DNA of 64,000 bases from NCBI RefSeq assembly GCF_009762775.1, contig NZ_CP046401.1:3596001-3660000 (forward strand). Reading direction: 5' to 3'. The translations under genes and the position numbers were made by a program. This document shows positions 16,697 to 24,231 of this stretch, piece by piece (position 1 is the first letter of the stretch; the number at the start of each line of letters is the position of its first letter). Under the pieces are notes generated by a model, which saw only the letters and a list, made by a program, of their open reading frames with translations, was not told the origin of the DNA and did not search any database. The stretch comes from Maribellus comscasis. Lineage in GTDB: Bacteria; Bacteroidota; Bacteroidia; Bacteroidales; Prolixibacteraceae.

Positions 16697-19600
16697 ATGA
16701 CGATTACAGAATTATCGATAAAACGTCCTTTGCTCATCACGGTAGCATTTGTTGTGATGATCCTTTTTGGAGTGCTTGGCTACCTGGGACTAAATTATGA
16801 GTTGCTTCCGAAATTCGATGCCGGGGTGATTACCGTTCGAACGGTTTATATGGGAGCATCACCTCAGGAAATAGAATCTTCGGTTACGAAACCCATTGAG
16901 GATGCGATATCTGCAACAGAAGGTGTTGATATTGTTACTTCGCGTTCCATGCAGAATATGTCTGCTATTTCCGTGCAATTAAAAAACGGAGTTGACGATG
17001 TGAATACGCAACAGGATATTGAGCGAAAAATTAACCAGATAAAATCGACACTTCCTGAAGATGCAGATGATCCGGTTGTTAACCGGGTGAGTACCGACCA
17101 GTTTCCGGTTGTTAACCTGTCGGTTTCAGCAGCAATGACCGACGCCGATTTGTACCAGATGGTTGATGAGGATATTGTTCCCATTTTGTCAAATGTTTCC
17201 GGAGTGGGGCAGATTTCAGTGATTGGTGGCGTGCAGCGCAAAGTTAAAGTACTGTTGAATAACTATAAACTGGATGCCTATAAAATTCCGGTAAGCCAGG
17301 TGTATCAGGCACTAAATGCAGCTGCTATTTCGTTGCCCGGTGGAAAAATCACCTCGCATGAGCAGGAATTTTCAGTGTGGATGGATGCCGATTTATCAAC
17401 CGCCGATATGATTCGGGATATTGTTATTCGCGAAAATGCAAACGGAAGCCGGGTTCAGCTAAAGGATATTGCTGAAGTTTCAGATGCTACTTCAACGCCG
17501 GTTACCATCAACCGGATTAACGGGCAAAACGGGATTGGTCTTCAGATATATAAAACCAACAATGCCAATGCTGTTGAGGTAAGTGAAGGTGTGAAGGAAA
17601 AACTGGAAGATTTGAAAGGAGAGTACAGCTCAAAAGAATTTGCTTATGAAATTGCTTCTGACCAGTCGGATTTTACTTTGTCGGCAGCCGATGCAGTGGT
17701 TCACGATTTGTTTTTGGCAGTGATAATTGTAAGTTTTGTTATGCTGCTTTTCCTGCACAGTTTACGAAGTTCGCTGTTTGTTTTGGTGGCCATTCCATCG
17801 GCGCTCATTCCAACTTTTATTATGATGAATGTTTTTGGGTTCAGCTTAAACCTGATGACACTTACAGCACTTTCACTTGTGGTGGGTATTTTGGTTGACG
17901 ACAGTATTGTAATCCTCGAAAATATTTTTCGACATCTGGAAATGGGAAAAGACAAAGTGCAGGCTGCCATTGAAGGACGTAGCGAAATTGGATTTACCGC
18001 AGTTGCCATTACTATGGTCGATTTGGTTGTGTTTATTCCGCTGGCATTTACAACGGGCTTGATTGGAAATATTATTCGCCAGTTTTCGCTTACCGTTGTT
18101 TTTTCAACCTTAATGAGTCTTTTGGTTTCGTTCACGCTAACTCCTTTGCTGGCTGCAAAATTCGGGAAACTTATTCATTTAAGTGAAGATAATCTGTGGG
18201 GTAGAATTAATCTGGGTTTTGAGCGGATTATAGATTCGATAAAAACGGTTTACGGCGATATGTTACATTGGGTTTTGCACCACAAAAGGTATTTGCTTAT
18301 TTTGGTAATCGTTCTTATTGTTGGTTCGTTAGCTTTGGTTCCCACCGGATTTATAGGCAGTACTTTTATTGAAACAGGCGACAACGGGCAGTTGAGTCTT
18401 AAAATCGAATTGTCATCGGATATGTCTTTATATCAAACCAATCACGCCATGAAAAAAGCTGAGGAGGTGATTTTGTCTCATCCTGAAGTGAGGACAGCTT
18501 ACAGTTTGGTCGGGACGCAAACTACAGCTGCTGGTTCGACAAACAACAGCAACTGGGGGCAGATTGATTTAACCATGATTGATAAAACAGAACGAGACAT
18601 TAATGTAGATAATTTTGGGCGGCTTATCCGGGATGAGTTAGAAGAAGAAATCCCGGGAATAAAAGTTACAGCGCTTCCTATTGGCGCTACCGGTTCTGCA
18701 AATTTTCCTATTCAAATTGTTGTAAAAGGCCCGAGTTTGGATGAAGTAAAATCGAGTGCCGGGAAAATTAAAGATATTGTAGTTTCAACTCCGGGAACGG
18801 ATTACGTTGATTATTCAACACAAGGAGAACGTAAACAGGTGCAAATAGAACCCGACAGAGATAAACTCAGTTCCATGGGTTTTACAACACAGGATATCGC
18901 GCAGTACCTTAATTTGTCGTTCAATGGAAATGACAATATAAAAATGAAAGAGGAAGGCGATGAATATGAGATTAATTTTATCATGAACGACAGTTACAAG
19001 CAGAACGTTGATGATGTTGAAAATTTGGCCATCACAAATAAAATGGGAAAAGTTGTTCGTTTAAGTCAGCTTGCAGATATTGATGTAGTTTCCGCCTCGG
19101 CTGTGTTGGAGCGAACCAATCGGTTGCCTTCGATGACGATTACTTCAGCGGCTGTTGGTCGTCCATCCGGGTCTATCGTTGCTGATATTCAGGAAAAAAT
19201 TGAGCAGACAGAATTGCCATCATCCATTTCAATTGAATATTTGGGAGACCAGAAAAGACAAACAGAAGCATTCTCCAGTTTGGGAGCAGCTCTGATTATC
19301 GGGATATTACTTATTTACTTTATAATGGTAGCATTGTACGAAAGTTTGGTTTACCCGTTTGTAGTGTTGTTTTCTATTCCGGTAGCAACAATTGGGGCTT
19401 TTTTGGCGCTGGGATTAACCATGAATAACCTTAGTATTTTCACCATCAGCGGAATTATTATGCTGCTGGGACTGGTAGCTAAAAATGGTATTCTGATTGT
19501 TGATTTTGCCAACCACATAAAAGAACAGGGACTCACACTTACTGAAGTTGTGGTTGAAGCCGGGAAAGAACGCTTGCGTCCAATTATTATGACAACCGTT

Positions 19601-19798
19601 GCTATGATTCTGGGAATGTTGCCTCTGGCGATTTCAAATAGTTTAGGCTCGGAATTTAAAAGCGGAATGGCCTGGGTTCTTATTGGCGGACTGAGCAGCT
19701 CGTTACTGTTTACATTGTTTTTGGTTCCAAGCGTTTATATGATTGTGGAAAAAATGAAAATTCGTTTTTCATCTAAAAAGAAGACAAATGAAGTTTAA
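16697..19798 (+). CDS. RND efflux transporter, HAE1/AcrB-like
   Basis: Inner-membrane proton-driven pump of 1033 aa. It begins MTITELSIKRPLLITVAFVVMILFG, the usual RND N-terminus with TM1. The 12-TM layout with two large periplasmic loops is clear, and TM4 carries VVGILVDDSIVILEN with the adjacent Asp pair used for proton relay in AcrB-type pumps, which favours organic-solute rather than heavy-metal export. The second half repeats the pattern (ALIIGILLIYFIMVALYESL, LGLVAKNGILIVDFAN, RLRPIIMTT). The ATG at 16697 is preferred over 16667, which lies within the adaptor gene. It probably exports a drug, bile-like compound or metabolite under LytTR control. Confidence 0.95.
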   Translation: MTITELSIKRPLLITVAFVVMILFGVLGYLGLNYELLPKFDAGVITVRTVYMGASPQEIESSVTKPIEDAISATEGVDIVTSRSMQNMSAISVQLKNGVDDVNTQQDIERKINQIKSTLPEDADDPVVNRVSTDQFPVVNLSVSAAMTDADLYQMVDEDIVPILSNVSGVGQISVIGGVQRKVKVLLNNYKLDAYKIPVSQVYQALNAAAISLPGGKITSHEQEFSVWMDADLSTADMIRDIVIRENANGSRVQLKDIAEVSDATSTPVTINRINGQNGIGLQIYKTNNANAVEVSEGVKEKLEDLKGEYSSKEFAYEIASDQSDFTLSAADAVVHDLFLAVIIVSFVMLLFLHSLRSSLFVLVAIPSALIPTFIMMNVFGFSLNLMTLTALSLVVGILVDDSIVILENIFRHLEMGKDKVQAAIEGRSEIGFTAVAITMVDLVVFIPLAFTTGLIGNIIRQFSLTVVFSTLMSLLVSFTLTPLLAAKFGKLIHLSEDNLWGRINLGFERIIDSIKTVYGDMLHWVLHHKRYLLILVIVLIVGSLALVPTGFIGSTFIETGDNGQLSLKIELSSDMSLYQTNHAMKKAEEVILSHPEVRTAYSLVGTQTTAAGSTNNSNWGQIDLTMIDKTERDINVDNFGRLIRDELEEEIPGIKVTALPIGATGSANFPIQIVVKGPSLDEVKSSAGKIKDIVVSTPGTDYVDYSTQGERKQVQIEPDRDKLSSMGFTTQDIAQYLNLSFNGNDNIKMKEEGDEYEINFIMNDSYKQNVDDVENLAITNKMGKVVRLSQLADIDVVSASAVLERTNRLPSMTITSAAVGRPSGSIVADIQEKIEQTELPSSISIEYLGDQKRQTEAFSSLGAALIIGILLIYFIMVALYESLVYPFVVLFSIPVATIGAFLALGLTMNNLSIFTISGIIMLLGLVAKNGILIVDFANHIKEQGLTLTEVVVEAGKERLRPIIMTTVAMILGMLPLAISNSLGSEFKSGMAWVLIGGLSSSLLFTLFLVPSVYMIVEKMKIRFSSKKKTNEV

Positions 19799-20789
19799 AA
19801 ATTTAATGGTATTGCTTCCGCTGTTTTCGTATTTGCAGGTGCTTTCGCAAAAAGAATCAGCTGATATTGACACTACTCAGATTCCGGTGCAGCTGATTCT
19901 TAATATGCCAAAATTGTTTGATATTGAATATTCTTATCATTCACCTGTGGAGCAGACATTTGTTTCAAGAGACGGGGATTCATTTAAAACCAATTCGTAT
20001 AACAGTCGTGTTTTGTCAATGAATTTGAATTATCCCTTATTACAGACCACAAAAGGATTTCGGCTTATGCTAAGCAGTCAGTATAGTTACTTTGAAATGC
20101 CCGGAGCCGAGTTGACAACAGAACAAACATCGTTGACTTATCCTATGCCGAATCATACATCTTATGCCCGATTGTCTGTTTTAGGTTCTCAGCGGTTAAA
20201 AATTGGAACGCGCAATTTGGTTTTGGTTTCACGTTTATCGATGACCGGACTCCAGTTTTGGTCGCTCGACCAGTTTACAGGAATCGTGTCGGCGTCGTTT
20301 CCTTTTAAAAATACGCAGCAAGGTTCTTTTGCCGTGGGATTGTTTTTATTGTTTCCACAGTCGTATTATCCTTTTACGGTTATTCCGTCGTTTAGCTATT
20401 CAAAAAAGCTGGATAATAACTTTATTCTGGATGTATCTTTTCCATTGCATTTTCAAATGCACTATTTGTACAATGATAAATTTAATATAAAAGGCGGCTG
20501 CAAACTCGTGCAATACGGGAATTTAAGGTATAACGACGTTGGATATTCATCAATGGATCTTGATGTTTTTGAACCCAAGTTTGCATTTTTCGGAGCTTCG
20601 GAAATGCGATTGAGCAAAATGGTTTGGCTTTCTGCTGAGATGGGATACCAAAGAAAGTTGTCATCAAAAGTGGTAGAACATGGGAATAACATCGACGATT
20701 ATTTATATAAATCGAAAAGTTACGGTTCGTTTTACGGAAGTGTTGGTTTATTTCTCCGACCTTCATTCAAAAAGATTTTAAACAGATAG
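19788..20789 (+). CDS. Predicted outer-membrane beta-barrel protein at end of efflux operon
   Basis: Protein of 333 aa overlapping the RND gene by 11 bp, so translationally coupled. An N-terminal signal peptide (MKFKNLMVLLPLFSYLQVLSQ) is followed by many alternating amphipathic strands rich in Tyr, Phe and Ser (GFRLMLSSQYSYFEM, RNLVLVSRLSMTG, YPFTVIPSFSYSKKL, GSFYGSVGLFLRPSF), consistent with a small outer-membrane barrel; it resembles the DUF6268-type proteins found beside Bacteroidota efflux genes. No characterised homologue is recognised. It may be an accessory outer-membrane component of the pump, but that is inferred only from the operon. Confidence 0.75.
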   Translation: MKFKNLMVLLPLFSYLQVLSQKESADIDTTQIPVQLILNMPKLFDIEYSYHSPVEQTFVSRDGDSFKTNSYNSRVLSMNLNYPLLQTTKGFRLMLSSQYSYFEMPGAELTTEQTSLTYPMPNHTSYARLSVLGSQRLKIGTRNLVLVSRLSMTGLQFWSLDQFTGIVSASFPFKNTQQGSFAVGLFLLFPQSYYPFTVIPSFSYSKKLDNNFILDVSFPLHFQMHYLYNDKFNIKGGCKLVQYGNLRYNDVGYSSMDLDVFEPKFAFFGASEMRLSKMVWLSAEMGYQRKLSSKVVEHGNNIDDYLYKSKSYGSFYGSVGLFLRPSFKKILNR

Positions 20790-20994
20790 CAGAAAAGGAA
20801 AGCTGGAAAAACGCCCCAGTCGGATTATATCGATTTTGTATGTTTTCTGTAGTATTTATTGTGGCTGTAGTGCCATCTTGATTGGGGGATTCTTCGTTTG
20901 AGCGGGGCGGTTAAACGTCCTGCCAAACGGAGATTTATTAATGAGAAGTTCTAAAATATTTCTATTTTTAGTTGAAAATCAAAATCAAGTGAAA

Positions 20995-22365
20995 ATGAAA
21001 CGAAATCGTGTCAAAAGAGGCATCCTGTTTTTTGTTGTTGTTTTGATTGCAGCTGTAGTTTGGTTTGTGTGGCCACGATTGCCAATAATTACTGCTTTTG
21101 CAGCAAAAGGAATGTGTTCAAGTATTTTTCTTGCAGATAAAGAGCAGGCACGCGTGCAGGCTGAAGACCTGTCTTTTTTTCCGATAAGTTTGGCAAAATC
21201 GGTAGTTGATTTCGATGAAAAATCGGTAACCTCCACCGTTTTTGGTCTGGCAAAACGAAAAGCAATTTACCGGGAAGGTTTAGGCGCGGTGCTGGTTTTG
21301 GATACGCCGGAAAATGAATTAAAAAAATTTGAATTTCAATTTCCCACTCCGGAATATTCACAGGATACAATTTTTTGGCCCAAAGGTGATTTACTTCCCG
21401 ATACTTTGCCGGAAGGTTTGAATACCGTGCGGTTGAATGAATTGCTTGACACCTGTTTTGATGCGCCGGGTAGTGAACCTTTCAAAAAAACATTGGGTAT
21501 TGCAGTGGTTTTTAATAACCAGTTGGTTGCCGAGAAATACTTGGATGGCTACGATTATAAAACAATGTTTCACGGTTGGTCAATGACAAAAACCATCACC
21601 GGAGTATTGGCGGGTATTTTAGCCGACGAAGGTAAACTAACGGTGGATGAGCCGGCTGGTTTTCCTGAATGGAATGAAGATCAGCATAAAAATATTTCGG
21701 TGAAAGATATTATTCAAATGTCATCCGGTCTCGATTGGTACGAAAATTATTTCACCATTTCAGATGCTACGGTAATGTTGATGCAAAACGATGATATGTT
21801 GGCTTCTATTCTTGATAATAAAGTGAAATATGAGCCTGGAACTTACTGGAATTATTCATCGGGAGATGCAAATTTGCTTTCAGGGATTATTCGCAACCGA
21901 ATGAATAACGATGAATCGTACCATAAATTTATATATACAAAGTTACTGTATCCAACAGGGATGTTGCACACCAAAGTTGAGACAGATGCTGCGGGACTTT
22001 TTGTGGCCTCTTCTTACAGTTACGGTTCTACACGCGACTGGGCCAGGTTTGGAATGCTTTTTTTGAATGATGGAATTTTTGCAGGTGATACCGTTATTTC
22101 AAAAAGTTGGGTCGATTTTATGAAAACTCCTGCCAAAGCTTCCAATGGGAATTATGCCGGAACATTCTGGTTAAAAGAATCAAACCCGGAACAAGCGCTT
22201 AAAGATGTTCCGGAAGATGTGTTTTTTGCTGATGGTTTTCTTGGTCAGCGGATTTATGTAATTCCTTCCAAAAAATTGGTTGTTGTTCGAATGGGATATG
22301 GCTATTCGAATTTTGATCTAAATAATCTTCTTGGCGGGATTATTAAAACATTACCTGTGGAATAG
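20995..22365 (+). CDS. Serine hydrolase, beta-lactamase/penicillin-binding (class C-like) family
   Basis: Protein of 456 aa with an N-terminal signal-anchor (RGILFFVVVLIAAVVWFVWP) and a C-terminal serine-hydrolase domain of the beta-lactamase/DD-peptidase superfamily. The nucleophile is predicted as Ser196 in SMTK with Lys199, and the general base Tyr287 in NYSSGD. A late glycine-rich motif (VVRMGYGYS) stands where the KTG-type motif is expected. Related enzymes include esterases, D-amino-acid peptidases and 6-aminohexanoate-dimer hydrolases, so the substrate is open. The start at 20995 is taken because the in-frame ATG at 20941 adds residues without signal character. It is monocistronic: 205 bp separate it from the efflux operon and a 786-bp spacer follows. 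Confidence 0.85.
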   Translation: MKRNRVKRGILFFVVVLIAAVVWFVWPRLPIITAFAAKGMCSSIFLADKEQARVQAEDLSFFPISLAKSVVDFDEKSVTSTVFGLAKRKAIYREGLGAVLVLDTPENELKKFEFQFPTPEYSQDTIFWPKGDLLPDTLPEGLNTVRLNELLDTCFDAPGSEPFKKTLGIAVVFNNQLVAEKYLDGYDYKTMFHGWSMTKTITGVLAGILADEGKLTVDEPAGFPEWNEDQHKNISVKDIIQMSSGLDWYENYFTISDATVMLMQNDDMLASILDNKVKYEPGTYWNYSSGDANLLSGIIRNRMNNDESYHKFIYTKLLYPTGMLHTKVETDAAGLFVASSYSYGSTRDWARFGMLFLNDGIFAGDTVISKSWVDFMKTPAKASNGNYAGTFWLKESNPEQALKDVPEDVFFADGFLGQRIYVIPSKKLVVVRMGYGYSNFDLNNLLGGIIKTLPVE

Positions 22366-22537
22366 GGTTCATTCTCTTGTTATATCACTTTTTGAAAGCG
22401 TCTTTCAGATAAAGATAAATTACATACTTATGAGCATACTCCCAAATTTTACGACGAGAGTAAAAAAAATAAGAATAAATACACCATAAAGGATTGTTCT
22501 GCTCGATTTTATATTTTTTGCCATTCTTTTAATAATA

Positions 22538-22565
22538 TAAAAAAAAGGGCAACTTTAAGTTGCCC
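22538..22565 (-). terminator. Intrinsic-terminator-like hairpin reading on the minus strand
   Basis: Read on the minus strand, GGGCAACTT and AAGTTGCCC form a near-perfect hairpin followed by eight T residues (plus-strand A-run at 22539-22546). On the plus strand there is no T-run after the stem. The flanking genes are both on the plus strand, so this would end a minus-strand transcript that starts inside the spacer. Confidence 0.55.
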
Positions 22566-22609
22566 CGATAAGTGGACGTTTAAATGTGTTGTGGTAATGG
22601 TCGGGGCAA
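22560..22609. repeat. Long-range stem overlapping the minus-strand terminator
   Basis: TTGCCCCGA at 22560-22568 and TCGGGGCAA at 22601-22609 are perfectly complementary (9 bp, 32-nt loop). The first arm shares bases with the hairpin at 22547-22565, so the two structures exclude each other, as in an antiterminator/terminator pair. A TAGTTTTG promoter-like box lies on the minus strand at 22607-22614 but lacks a good -33 partner. Confidence 0.5.
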
Positions 22610-22642
22610 AACTATAAATAATAAATATGTTAATAGTTTATT

Positions 22643-22669
22643 TTAGAATTTTATTAGAATATTTTAGAA
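22643..22669 (+). repeat. Three TTAGAA repeats at 10-11 bp spacing
   Basis: TTAGAA begins at 22643, 22654 and 22664, on one helical face. A further pair, TTAGAG at 22821 and TTAGAA at 22831, has a 10-bp step. In AT-rich DNA this can arise by chance or reflect intrinsic curvature or a binding site. Confidence 0.35.
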
Positions 22670-22992
22670 AAATCAGCAAAAATATCTCTTTGTGTCAGTA
22701 TAATTTACCTCTTCTGTCAGAAAGTTTAATGACATGTAGTTCTTTGTTACTAACGGTTCTTGTTAATTTGTTTTTGACGAAGTTTAATTTGAAGGGATAA
22801 TTTATCTTGTTGGAATTTTTTTAGAGGTTATTAGAAAATAAGACGAGATATAATGTTTTGTTTTTGGATAACAATTTTACTGTTTTAATTGTTGAATATA
22901 TTACAGATTGAAGGCAATTTAGCGATGAAAGGTATTATAAATACTTTAAAAGGATTTCTTGAATTTGATGATATAATTAATAATATTCTATT

Positions 22993-23022
22993 ATCAAAAT
23001 GAGAATTAATTATCATTTTGAT
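22993..23022. repeat. Perfect 10-bp inverted repeat upstream of the DUF4382 gene
   Basis: ATCAAAATGA and TCATTTTGAT are exact reverse complements with a 10-nt AT-rich spacer. It lies 130 bp before the next start codon. It has no T-run, so an operator or leader hairpin is more likely than a terminator. Confidence 0.45.
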
Positions 23023-23151
23023 TGGAAAATATTTTGTGTGCTTTTTGTAAATGTCTGATATCGTGTATCTTTTTGTGGCTTTTAGAGTTTTTGCACAGTG
23101 ATTGTAATGGTGTTTGATATTTAGAAAAATTAATAAAAGATTTCTAGTATT

Positions 23152-24015
23152 ATGAGAAAACTTAAATTTATTATTATCGGAATAGTAGTTAGTATTGCAA
23201 TGATAAGTTGTAATAATAACGATGAAAAAATTTCAATGGATGGCAAAGGGAGAATTAATGTTCATCTTACGGATTCACCCTTTCCTGTTGGCTTAATCAG
23301 TCACACTTACGTAACAATTGATAGAGTCGAAATTCGGCAAAAAACGGAAGTTGACATGGAAGAAAGCGATGACACTTTTTTAGTGCTAAGCGAAGAAACT
23401 ATGGTTGTCGACTTGCTTGAGTTAACCAACGGAATAACTGAACAAATTGCTTCTGTAGATCTCGAAGCAGGGTATTACGATATGTTAAGACTTCGTGTTA
23501 CTGACGCAACAGTTGTTCTTACTAACGGTTCTGAATTTGATTTAAAAGTACCAAGTGGCTCATCCAGTGGACTAAAAGTGAAAATTCAGCCGGAGATTTA
23601 TCTCGAAGAGGGGCAAACTTCTGATGTTTTGCTTGATTTTGATGTAAGCAAATCGTTTGTAGTAAAAGGCCCGTTGGATAATATTAAGGGATTTAACTTT
23701 AAGCCGGTTGTTCGGGGCGTGTATATGGGAGCAGCCGGGCGTATCGAAGGAAATGTAACTGATACGCTTGAAGCACCTCTCGAAGATGTAATGGTGAAAG
23801 CCTGGTTAATTTCGGAAATGGAAAATAGTAATCTGGAAGAAGATTCAACTTATGTGTCTTCGTTTACTGATGAGTTTGGCGATTATAAAATTATCGGACT
23901 CAGAGAAGGAACATATACAGTTGTTTGCGAGATAGAAGGATATGAAAGCGATACATTAAATAATGTGTCCGTAATTGCCGGTGAGGCGGTTTCAGTAGAT
24001 TTTGAATTAAAGTAA
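23152..24015 (+). CDS. DUF4382 lipoprotein with C-terminal carboxypeptidase-regulatory-like domain
   Basis: Lipoprotein of 287 aa (signal ending AMISC, Cys about residue 20). Residues about 34-190 match the DUF4382 pattern: INVHLTDSPFP, YVTIDRVEIRQ, VDLLELTNG, LEAGYYDMLRLRV, then LDFDVSKSFVVKG. The last 90 residues (GRIEGNVTDTLEAPLEDVMVKAW to the end) form a CarboxypepD_reg/SpaA-like beta-sandwich. DUF4382 proteins are widespread surface lipoproteins with no established function. The gene is isolated between the AT-rich spacer and its own terminator, so it is probably monocistronic. Confidence 0.85.
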   Translation: MRKLKFIIIGIVVSIAMISCNNNDEKISMDGKGRINVHLTDSPFPVGLISHTYVTIDRVEIRQKTEVDMEESDDTFLVLSEETMVVDLLELTNGITEQIASVDLEAGYYDMLRLRVTDATVVLTNGSEFDLKVPSGSSSGLKVKIQPEIYLEEGQTSDVLLDFDVSKSFVVKGPLDNIKGFNFKPVVRGVYMGAAGRIEGNVTDTLEAPLEDVMVKAWLISEMENSNLEEDSTYVSSFTDEFGDYKIIGLREGTYTVVCEIEGYESDTLNNVSVIAGEAVSVDFELK

Positions 24016-24065
24016 TTTTTGGGGTTCTGGAGATTTGAACAAAGTAGTTCTTACATTTTGTTGAG

Positions 24066-24116
24066 ACCCTGGTATTCAGTTTTTATGCTCATAATTACTG
24101 AAGCCAGGGTTTTTTA
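24066..24116 (+). terminator. Rho-independent terminator after DUF4382 gene
   Basis: ACCCTGG pairs with CCAGGGT and, inside it, TTCAGT with ACTGAA, giving a 13-bp stem with a small internal bulge, followed by TTTTTTA. Confidence 0.75.
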
Positions 24117-24182
24117 GTTTCTGTTTTTTTCATCTATTGGAAAAGTAAATGACAGGAAGCGAATGAAACTTTAAAGTGTATG

Positions 24183-24213
24183 TTGGACACTTCCGAACAT
24201 TTAATTATCTTCG
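24183..24213 (+). promoter_or_regulatory. Promoter candidate for the GH51-GH43-GH42-GH127 operon
   Basis: TTGG at 24183-24186, a 19-bp spacer, then TATCTTCG at 24206-24213, one mismatch from the TAnnTTTG box and of the TATCTTtGC form common in Bacteroidota. The predicted start near 24220 is just before the ATG at 24232. Confidence 0.5.
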
Positions 24214-24231
24214 CTTCAAATCTTTTGCCTG

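Larger units (their letters stand above)
22366..23151. other. 786-bp AT-rich intergenic region
   Basis: No convincing gene is present on either strand. The region is markedly poorer in G and C than its surroundings and holds a minus-strand hairpin with a T-run (22538-22565), an overlapping alternative stem (22560-22609), TTAGAA repeats at helical spacing (22643-22669, and two more at 22821-22836), and a perfect 10-bp inverted repeat (22993-23022). It probably contains the promoter of the DUF4382 gene, though no clear TAnnTTTG box with a -33 partner was found close to 23152. Confidence 0.7.

Noticed and set aside
20811..20909. CGCCCC and GGGGCG as a possible terminator of the efflux operon
   Set aside because: The arms are only 6 bp and 86 nt apart without a T-run.
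22393..22407. TGAAAG/CTTTCA hairpin after the serine hydrolase
   Set aside because: A 6-bp stem without a T-run is too weak to call a terminator.
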